Of a DNA stretch of 10,973 bases, positions 1 to 4,554 are shown one piece after another. Where the stretch lies: the NCBI GenBank assembly GCA_947460275.1, contig CANHHZ010000053.1, positions 1-10,973 on the forward strand, written 5' to 3'. Both the position numbers and the translations under genes were made by a program. This DNA is from Sphingobacteriaceae bacterium. Its GTDB lineage: Bacteria; Bacteroidota; Bacteroidia; Sphingobacteriales; Sphingobacteriaceae. The first letter of the stretch is position 1. Every line of letters begins with the position of its first letter. The notes below the pieces were generated by a model, which had not been told where the DNA came from, did no database searches, and saw only the letters and a program-made list of their open reading frames with translations.

Positions 1-2
1 AC

Positions 3-140
3 AAATCTATACAAGTGGACAATGAAAGCGATTTATTTGGGATGAATACTAATTTTAAAGACTGCCTAATATTTTATAAAAGTAAATATTTAGATAGTAT
101 TGCAAAAAAATCATATCGGGAGTTTAAAAAGCAAAAATAA
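3..140 (+). CDS. C-terminal end of a Tai4-like immunity lipoprotein (5' end outside the window)
   Basis: The frame is open from the window edge to TAA at 138-140 and gives about 45 residues. Its last third reads D-C-L-I-F-Y-K-S-K-Y-L-D-S-I-A-K, then a basic tail ending F-K-K-Q-K. The same block ends the lipoproteins at 499-921 and 1655-2119, so this is a third member of one paralogous family. In Tai4-type immunity proteins (periplasmic inhibitors of Tae4 amidases) I know a similar ending, C-L-x-x-Y-x-S-x-x-L-D. The N-terminus, and so any lipobox, is not visible. A REP-like palindrome starts 14 bp after the stop. The coding call is firm because of the paralogues; the immunity role is inference. 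Confidence 0.6.
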   Translation, partial: KSIQVDNESDLFGMNTNFKDCLIFYKSKYLDSIAKKSYREFKKQK

Positions 141-153
141 GCAGAATAAGCCC

Positions 154-248
154 TCGGCACGCACACGCATACCGCGTGTGCGTGCCGATAAAAGACCATA
201 AAAACAAACAGACGAGGCGAATATTGGTTGCCATTGTATTTAATGCCC
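154..248 (+). repeat. REP-like palindromic element, copy 1 (right arm missing)
   Basis: A perfect 15-bp inverted repeat (154-168 / 174-188, loop ATACC) is followed by ATAAAAGACCATAAAAACAA (188-207) and AATATTGGTTGCCATT (220-235). Both blocks recur exactly in copy 3 (981-1000 and 1014-1029). The GC-rich right arm seen in copies 2 and 3 is absent: the match stops near TTTAATGC. No U-run follows the stem, so it is not a normal intrinsic terminator. Confidence 0.75.
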
Positions 249-283
249 AATTAACCAGAATCTACGACTAAGTTTGAGCGATA

Positions 284-300
284 TTAAATCTTTGATTTAA
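284..300. other. Small AT-rich inverted repeat in the spacer between repeat copies 1 and 2
   Basis: TTAAATC and GATTTAA form a 7-bp perfect inverted repeat around a 3-base loop. It lies in the roughly 95-bp unique stretch between the first two palindromic elements, where I see no gene. There is no U-run, so termination is doubtful. It could be chance in AT-rich DNA. Confidence 0.25.
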
Positions 301-342
301 AATAACCTGCTAAATAATCGGAGATACACAATTAGACATACT

Positions 343-440
343 CCTCAGTTGGCGCACGCTTGCCGCGTGTGCCAGCTGAGGAACAAATATTGCTTGCCAT
401 TTTATTTAATACACACGCCACAGGTGTGCGCTAGCGGTGG
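343..440 (+). repeat. REPIN/MITE-like palindromic element, copy 2 (complete but shortened)
   Basis: The left arm is a 17-bp hairpin (343-359 / 365-381, loop TTGCC, two G-T pairs). ACAAATATTGCTTGCCATTT, close to the core of copies 1 and 3, follows, and then a right arm at 414-440 with CACGCC-ACA-GGTGTG and CGCTAGCGGTGG. Relative to copy 3 the ATAAAAGACC... spacer is missing. The right arm read on the minus strand resembles the left arm (both contain GCGCAC.C), giving a doublet with inverted ends. It lies 58 bp upstream of the next lipoprotein gene. Confidence 0.75.
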
Positions 441-498
441 TGTTTTATACAGTTATGATTGGATTGATTTTTTGACATTACAATAATATTTAATAGAT

Positions 499-921
499 AT
501 GAAAAAAATTATGTTATGTGCCTTCTGTTCCATCGTGGTGTTTACTGCTTGTAAAGCACGCTATAATTTACCAAGGTTTGACTATAAAAATGGCCCTAAC
601 CCATGCTTAAATGCGTTTAAGGATAGAGTATTTTTCTCTATTCTTAAAGAAAGCTATAAAGGAACGGAGGCCATAAAAGAAATCAATAAAAGAGACGCGG
701 GCAATCCTTATGAGGGAATTTACGATCCTAAACTTTTCAAAAAGATAGACTCTATTGCTAAAGAGTTTGTTAAAAACATTCCTCCACCAGCTTTGTGTGA
801 TGAATGTAAAAAAGATCAAAATTATTTTATGGCACAGGCATTGCACTTTTACGTCAGTCGTGAATTAGATTCTATTGCAAAAGCAGAATTAAAAAAGTTC
901 TCGACAGAATGTATAAAATAG
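499..921 (+). CDS. Small cysteine-rich lipoprotein, Tai4-like immunity paralogue without an adjacent effector
   Basis: The product is 140 residues. It begins M-K-K-I-M and has a hydrophobic stretch ending in a lipobox-like F-T-A-C at Cys18, so a lipid-anchored protein exposed to the periplasm is expected. It has further cysteines near 36, 100, 103 and 137. Two D-S-I-A-K blocks occur, near residue 84 (K-I-D-S-I-A-K) and near the C-terminus (L-H-F-Y-V-S-R-E-L-D-S-I-A-K). The second matches the proteins at 3-140 and 1655-2119, but the family Cys before Leu is Ala here. It is flanked by palindromic elements and has no effector of its own, as expected for an orphan immunity gene. ATG at 499 is the only start that includes the signal peptide. 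Gene reality is fairly sure; the immunity role is inferred from paralogy and context. Confidence 0.65.
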   Translation: MKKIMLCAFCSIVVFTACKARYNLPRFDYKNGPNPCLNAFKDRVFFSILKESYKGTEAIKEINKRDAGNPYEGIYDPKLFKKIDSIAKEFVKNIPPPALCDECKKDQNYFMAQALHFYVSRELDSIAKAELKKFSTECIK

Positions 922-944
922 AATTTAACTTATTGTATAAAACA

Positions 945-1066
945 CCTCAGTTGGCGCACGCGTGCCGCGTGTACCAACTGATAAAAGACCATAAAAACAA
1001 CTAAATGAGAACAAATATTGGTTGCCATTTTTTTAATACACACGCCACAGGCGTGCGCTAGCGGTG
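945..1066 (+). repeat. REPIN/MITE-like palindromic element, copy 3 (most complete)
   Basis: The left arm forms a 14-bp hairpin with one mismatch (948-961 / 967-980, loop GTGCC). The spacer ATAAAAGACCATAAAAACAA (981-1000) and AATATTGGTTGCCATT (1014-1029) match copy 1. The right arm has CACGCC-ACA-GGCGTG (1041-1055) followed by CGCTAGCGGTG. Left end CACC...GCGCACGC and the reverse complement of the right end, CACCGCTAGCGCACGCC, are imperfect terminal inverted repeats of one another. The element sits between the orphan lipoprotein and the effector gene. Confidence 0.75.
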
Positions 1067-1121
1067 AGATTACGATGCGACTTTTTGGGATAACCCAAAC
1101 CTCATATTTCAACAACAAAAC

Positions 1122-1670
1122 TTGCCAAGATTAAATGATTTTAAAAATGCTTACCCTAAGAATTCAAATGGTAATTTTGAAATGACTTATGCTGAGATTT
1201 ATAATCTAGTTGGTGGAGAGCCTAAAGCAATGAGAGATGCGGTTCTTAATGACAATAATCCAATTAATGACCATGATTTTGATAATGCATGCGCTTTAAG
1301 AACATTAAGAGCATTAAATTATTCTGGTGTGATAATACCAAATATACCAGGAAAAACTTTTAAGGGTGCCGATAATAAATTTTATTTTTTAGGAGCAAGG
1401 AATTTATATAATTGGATGATAAAAACTTTTCCACCCAAAGATGCTAATAGCGTAGTTTTAAACCAACAACAAGGAGGGATAAATGGGATGAATTTTCAAT
1501 CATTATTAAGTAATAAACAGGGTATATACATCCTAATACCCAATAATCCGGCTATTTCTGGATTTAGTGCTTCTGGGCACGCTGGGATATATACAACACC
1601 TGACTTAACGCACTATTATTTTGGAGCAAAAGGAGGTGTAAAATCAATAACATTATGGATACTAAAATAA
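1122..1670 (+). CDS. Tae4-like type VI secretion amidase effector (peptidoglycan hydrolase toxin)
   Basis: The 182 residues match what I know of the Tae4 family, NlpC/P60-type amidases that cut the gamma-D-Glu-mDAP bond of peptidoglycan stems in a rival's periplasm. Visible landmarks are N-A-C-A-L-R with the likely nucleophile Cys57, A-L-N-Y-S-G-V at 64-70, G-A-D-N-K-F-Y-F at 82-89, G-I-Y-I at 134-137, and S-G-H-A-G-I-Y with the likely catalytic His153. The ending L-W-I-L is family-like; Asp161 could be the third residue. The length fits a stand-alone Tae4. There is no signal peptide, as expected for an injected effector. The start is uncertain: TTG at 1122 is the only standard start that keeps the N-terminal P-R-L-N-D-F, and the frame stays open back to 1068 without ATG or GTG. 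The last 16 bases overlap the next gene, implying co-translation with its immunity protein. No secretion-system genes lie in the window. Confidence 0.75.
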   Translation: MPRLNDFKNAYPKNSNGNFEMTYAEIYNLVGGEPKAMRDAVLNDNNPINDHDFDNACALRTLRALNYSGVIIPNIPGKTFKGADNKFYFLGARNLYNWMIKTFPPKDANSVVLNQQQGGINGMNFQSLLSNKQGIYILIPNNPAISGFSASGHAGIYTTPDLTHYYFGAKGGVKSITLWILK

Positions 1671-2119
1671 AATTTAAAGAAAAATTGGCGTTTTTATTTG
1701 TGCTTTTATTATTCTCATCGTGCAGTGCCTTCTATAAAAACAAAAAAGGGCTGAAAAACTTCAAAGATGAGTTTAAATTGCAAGCCTATTGTAGCTGTGT
1801 TATTAGTGGTTATGATAATAAAAACCTAGCATCTAAAATGGTTAGCCTCGACAAGTCATTTTATAATCCTATAATAAATAGTGTTTTTTCAAAAGAAATT
1901 ATTGCTATTGGGATTGAAGAAGGAAAAATTATGAAACTAGACTCCATTAATTCTATACAAAAATTAAGTGAAGGAAAAAGCGGTAAAAATGTTTTAAAGC
2001 ACTGTTTGGAATTTTACAGTAGTAAAAAATTAGACTCTATCGCAAAAATAAAATTTAAAGAATGGAAGAATATTAAAAATTTAGATTCTATTATTCAAAA
2101 AAATAACCCAGCTTTTTGA
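1655..2119 (+). CDS. Tai4-like immunity lipoprotein, cognate partner of the adjacent amidase
   Basis: The 154-residue product has a basic N-terminus, a hydrophobic core (about 11-20) and a lipobox-like F-S-S-C at Cys23. Mature features are C-S-C at 46-48 within A-Y-C-S-C-V-I-S-G-Y-D, and a C-terminal block C-L-E-F-Y-S-S-K-K-L-D-S-I-A-K at 117-131. Both resemble what I recall of Tai4, the periplasmic protein that plugs the Tae4 active site. The L-D-S-I tetrapeptide appears three times (about 95, 126, 143). The ATG lies inside the end of the effector gene (16-base overlap); an AGGAGG at 1631-1636 is rather far upstream (18 bases). Gene order and overlap are typical of effector/immunity pairs. 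The lipid anchor would hold the protein in the periplasm. The family name is by motif memory only. Confidence 0.7.
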   Translation: MDTKIKFKEKLAFLFVLLLFSSCSAFYKNKKGLKNFKDEFKLQAYCSCVISGYDNKNLASKMVSLDKSFYNPIINSVFSKEIIAIGIEEGKIMKLDSINSIQKLSEGKSGKNVLKHCLEFYSSKKLDSIAKIKFKEWKNIKNLDSIIQKNNPAF

Positions 2120-2215
2120 GGACTTCAAAAATAGTTAAGATTTGCAGAATGAGCTACATATTTACCGAGTGGAACAAATAAAAGACTATACGATGTAGAT
2201 TTGAAAGACTTATTA

Positions 2216-2257
2216 AACAAAGCCTGGTTTCTTAATCGAAGCCGGGCTTTGTTGTTC
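2216..2257 (+). terminator. Rho-independent-type terminator closing the effector/immunity operon
   Basis: AACAAAGCCTGGTTTC (2216-2231) pairs with GAAGCCGGGCTTTGTT (2238-2253) around a 6-base loop, a 16-bp stem with two G-T pairs. The tail GTTC is only weakly T-rich. It lies about 100 bp after the lipoprotein stop and 66 bp before the radA start, so it separates the accessory region from radA. The 2120-2215 stretch before it shows no gene. Confidence 0.6.
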
Positions 2258-2318
2258 AAAACTTGTGCTAATTTTATGGACAATAAAATCTAAATTCGTA
2301 AACATAAAAATTACTCAA

Positions 2319-3695
2319 TTGGCTAAAACAAAATCGGCATATTTTTGTCAGAGTTGCGGATACGAATCGGCAAAATGGTTGGGCAAGTGCCCCTCGTGCA
2401 ATCAGTGGAACACTTTTGTAGAAGAAGTTATAGACAAAGGCTCGGCCAAAGTGCCTACCTGGAGCTCGGCTACTGGCACGCAACGCCTAAACAAACCCAA
2501 CAAAGTTGAAGAAATACAAAGCGCAACCGAAGAAAGAACAACCACCGGCGATGCCGAGCTAGATCGTGTATTGGGCGGTGGTTTGGTAGCGGGTTCGGTT
2601 ATTTTAATTGGTGGCGAACCAGGCATCGGTAAATCTACCTTAATGTTGCAATTGGCTTTAAATGTCAGCGGACGAAAGATTTTGTATGTATCGGGCGAAG
2701 AAAGCGAGCAACAGATAAAAATGCGTGCCGAAAGAATTACCAATACGCCCAAAGCAAACTGTTATATCCTTACCGAAACCTCAACCCAAAACATATTTAA
2801 ACAAATAGAGCAGCTAGAACCAGAAATTGTCATCGTAGATTCGATACAAACCCTGCATTCGGCGCATATAGAATCTACACCAGGCAGTGTATCGCAGGTG
2901 AGAGAATGCACAGCCGAGTTGCTTCGCTTTGCTAAAGAAACCAATACCCCCGTTTTTTTAATCGGCCACATTACCAAAGATGGCGCCATTGCAGGTCCTA
3001 AAATTTTAGAGCACATGGTAGATACGGTTTTGCAGTTTGAGGGCGACAGACACCATGTATATAGAATTTTACGCTCAATCAAAAACAGGTTTGGTGCAGC
3101 TGCAGAGCTTGGCATTTACGCCATGCAAAGTAATGGACTAAGAGAAGTTTCTAACCCTTCCGAAATATTGTTATCACAACGCGACGAAGAACTTAGCGGC
3201 ATTACCATTGGCGCCACTTTAGAAGGCGCCAGGCCCATGTTAATAGAAACACAAGCCTTAGTGAGCGTTTCTGCATATGGAACGCCCCAGCGCTCGGCAA
3301 CAGGCTTCGACACGAAACGCATGAACATGCTATTAGCTGTTCTAGAAAAACGATGCGGATTTAGGTTAAGTGCCAAAGACGTTTTTTTAAATATTGCTGG
3401 CGGTATTAAAGTTGAAGACCCGGCTATAGATTTGGCAATTATGGCGGCAATTATTTCCTCTCACGAAGATATTTCTATTCCATCTAAAATATGTTTCGCA
3501 GCCGAAGTTGGCTTATCTGGCGAAATTAGAGCAGTGAACAGGATTGAACAACGCATCTCGGAAGCAGAAAAACTAGGATTCGAAAAAATATTTATTTCTA
3601 GTTATAATACGAAAGGAATTGTGAGAGATAAATTTAAAATAGAAATTATTACAGTTAGTAAAATTGAAGAGGTATTTGGACTTTTATTTGGGTAA
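2319..3695 (+). CDS. radA: DNA repair protein RadA
   Basis: RadA is a RecA-like ATPase that promotes branch migration in recombinational repair. From the TTG at 2319 the protein has 458 residues, close to the usual 455-460. In order it shows the zinc finger (Cys10, Cys13, Cys24, Cys27), Walker A G-G-E-P-G-I-G-K-S-T (98-107), Walker B I-V-I-V-D (170-174), the RadA signature K-N-R-F-G (255-259), and a Lon-protease-like C-terminal domain around D-V-F-L-N-I-A-G-G-I-K-V. The frame extends upstream to a GTG at 2265, but family members begin M-A-K-x-K just before the zinc finger, which selects the TTG (read L-A-K-T-K). No strong ribosome-binding site is visible, as is common in Bacteroidota. It appears to be transcribed alone. 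Confidence 0.95.
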   Translation: MAKTKSAYFCQSCGYESAKWLGKCPSCNQWNTFVEEVIDKGSAKVPTWSSATGTQRLNKPNKVEEIQSATEERTTTGDAELDRVLGGGLVAGSVILIGGEPGIGKSTLMLQLALNVSGRKILYVSGEESEQQIKMRAERITNTPKANCYILTETSTQNIFKQIEQLEPEIVIVDSIQTLHSAHIESTPGSVSQVRECTAELLRFAKETNTPVFLIGHITKDGAIAGPKILEHMVDTVLQFEGDRHHVYRILRSIKNRFGAAAELGIYAMQSNGLREVSNPSEILLSQRDEELSGITIGATLEGARPMLIETQALVSVSAYGTPQRSATGFDTKRMNMLLAVLEKRCGFRLSAKDVFLNIAGGIKVEDPAIDLAIMAAIISSHEDISIPSKICFAAEVGLSGEIRAVNRIEQRISEAEKLGFEKIFISSYNTKGIVRDKFKIEIITVSKIEEVFGLLFG

Positions 3696-3831
3696 CAAAA
3701 TCGAGGCGTGGAATTAAATATCCAAAACTGTGATTTAAAGGAAATTTATTCTACAATAATTTAATTAATTTTCTAGTGAATAAATCTTAGTATTGAGTTA
3801 AAGCTCTATATATCAATATAATAGATAAATT

Positions 3832-3954
3832 TTAGCAGAAAATTTAAACCTGGACAACTTATTGCCTAGGGTTAAGCGTTCTTATCCAGTAATGGGTGCT
3901 AACAAAACAATAGGGATGATTGGCCTCACTGCCGGATGGCGGTGAGGTTTTTTT
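3832..3954 (+). ncRNA. Candidate small structured RNA ending in an intrinsic terminator
   Basis: The 340-bp gap between radA and the DUF4920 gene holds no open frame of note, yet it carries nested complementary segments. TTAGCA (3832-3837) pairs with TGCTAA (3897-3902), CTGGA (3850-3854) pairs with TCCAG (3885-3889) inside it, and a strong terminator hairpin follows at 3924-3947. That terminator is 230 bp past the radA stop, too far to be simply the end of radA. A short RNA of about 120 nt, or a long radA 3' UTR, would explain it. The helices are short, so this is a hypothesis. Confidence 0.3.
3924..3954 (+). terminator. Intrinsic terminator between radA and the DUF4920 gene
   Basis: CCTCACTGCC and GGCGGTGAGG form a 10-bp stem with one G-T pair around a GGAT loop, followed by seven T. 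This is a textbook intrinsic terminator on the plus strand. It would end transcription from radA or from a small RNA lying between. Confidence 0.85.
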
Positions 3955-3983
3955 GTTTTTATAACCTTTTTAGCTTTAATTTG
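3952..3983 (+). promoter_or_regulatory. Possible Bacteroidota-type promoter for the DUF4920 gene
   Basis: TTTG at 3952-3955 and TTAATTTG at 3976-3983 are 20 bases apart. This fits the Bacteroidota -33 TTTG / -7 TAnnTTTG pattern with one mismatch in the -7 box. Transcription would start near 3989, about 45 bases before the ATG. The -33 box overlaps the U-tract of the preceding terminator. Confidence 0.4.
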
Positions 3984-4035
3984 TACCTAAAATAATCCCG
4001 TTAAATCCATTTATCTACTTTTTAAAAAAATAAAC

Positions 4036-4503
4036 ATGAAAAAATTAATACTCAGCACAGCCATTTGCTTGCTTTCAACCTTTGCTTTTGCACAAAATCA
4101 AGTTGCTTTTGAAGGAAAATCTTTTGGAGAAGGAGTTAAAAAAGGAGAGGTATTCACAACCGCAGCTATTGCTACAAAACTAGGCGACAGTACAAAGGCA
4201 AACATGAAAGTGATGGGAGAAGTGGTTTCTGTATGTCAGTCTAAAGGATGTTTTATGTATTTAGCCATCGCTAATGGCGAAACTTTGTACGTAAATTTTA
4301 AAGATTATGCTTTTTTTATGCCAAAAGATATCGCGGGTAAAAAAGTAGTAATTGATGGTTTTGCTGAAAGAAAAATAACTTCTGTGGAAGATTTAAAGCA
4401 TTATGCCGAAGACGCGAAAAAATCTGCTGAAGAAATCGCAAAAATAACCAAGCCTAAAAAGGAAATAGTTTTTGAAGCAAAAGGGGTTGTTATTCTGGAT
4501 TAA
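4036..4503 (+). CDS. Secreted DUF4920 domain protein
   Basis: The 155-residue product starts with a clear signal peptide (M-K-K-L-I-L..., cleavage likely at F-A-F-A/Q after residue 19), so it is exported to the periplasm. The mature part has features of the DUF4920 family common in Bacteroidota: G-E-V-V-S-V-C-Q-S-K-G-C-F-M at 61-74 with Cys67 and Cys72, V-N-F-K-D-Y-A-F-F-M-P, a central G-F-A-E, and H-Y-A-E-D-A-K-K-S-A-E-E-I. The family has an OB-like look and no established function; the paired cysteines could bind metal or form a disulfide, but that is a guess. It stands alone between its own likely promoter and a terminator shared with carB. Confidence 0.85.
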   Translation: MKKLILSTAICLLSTFAFAQNQVAFEGKSFGEGVKKGEVFTTAAIATKLGDSTKANMKVMGEVVSVCQSKGCFMYLAIANGETLYVNFKDYAFFMPKDIAGKKVVIDGFAERKITSVEDLKHYAEDAKKSAEEIAKITKPKKEIVFEAKGVVILD

Positions 4504-4521
4504 ACCCAATTTTTAGTACAC

Positions 4522-4554
4522 AAAAAACCCCTAACAGGCTGCTAGGGGTTTTTT
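4522..4554. terminator. Bidirectional terminator shared by the DUF4920 gene and carB
   Basis: AAAAAACCCCTA (4522-4533) is the exact complement of TAGGGGTTTTTT (4543-4554), with a 9-base loop. An A-run on one side and a T-run on the other give a U-tract in both directions. It lies 18 bp after the DUF4920 stop and directly abuts the carB stop codon, as expected between convergent genes. Confidence 0.9.

Noticed and set aside
154..188. Perfect GC-rich hairpin after the first lipoprotein, read as its terminator
   Set aside because: There is no U-run on either strand and related hairpins recur upstream of other genes, so a repeat element fits better.
154..1066. The three palindromic repeats considered as a CRISPR array
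   Set aside because: Units are far too long, unevenly spaced, separated by genes, and themselves inverted doublets.
930..1118. Minus-strand 62-residue open frame across repeat copy 3
   Set aside because: It is produced by the palindromic repeat; the equivalent frame in copy 2 is broken and the composition does not look like a protein.
2402..3376. Several minus-strand open frames opposite radA
   Set aside because: They are shadows of the radA reading frame, with no starts, motifs or spacing of their own.
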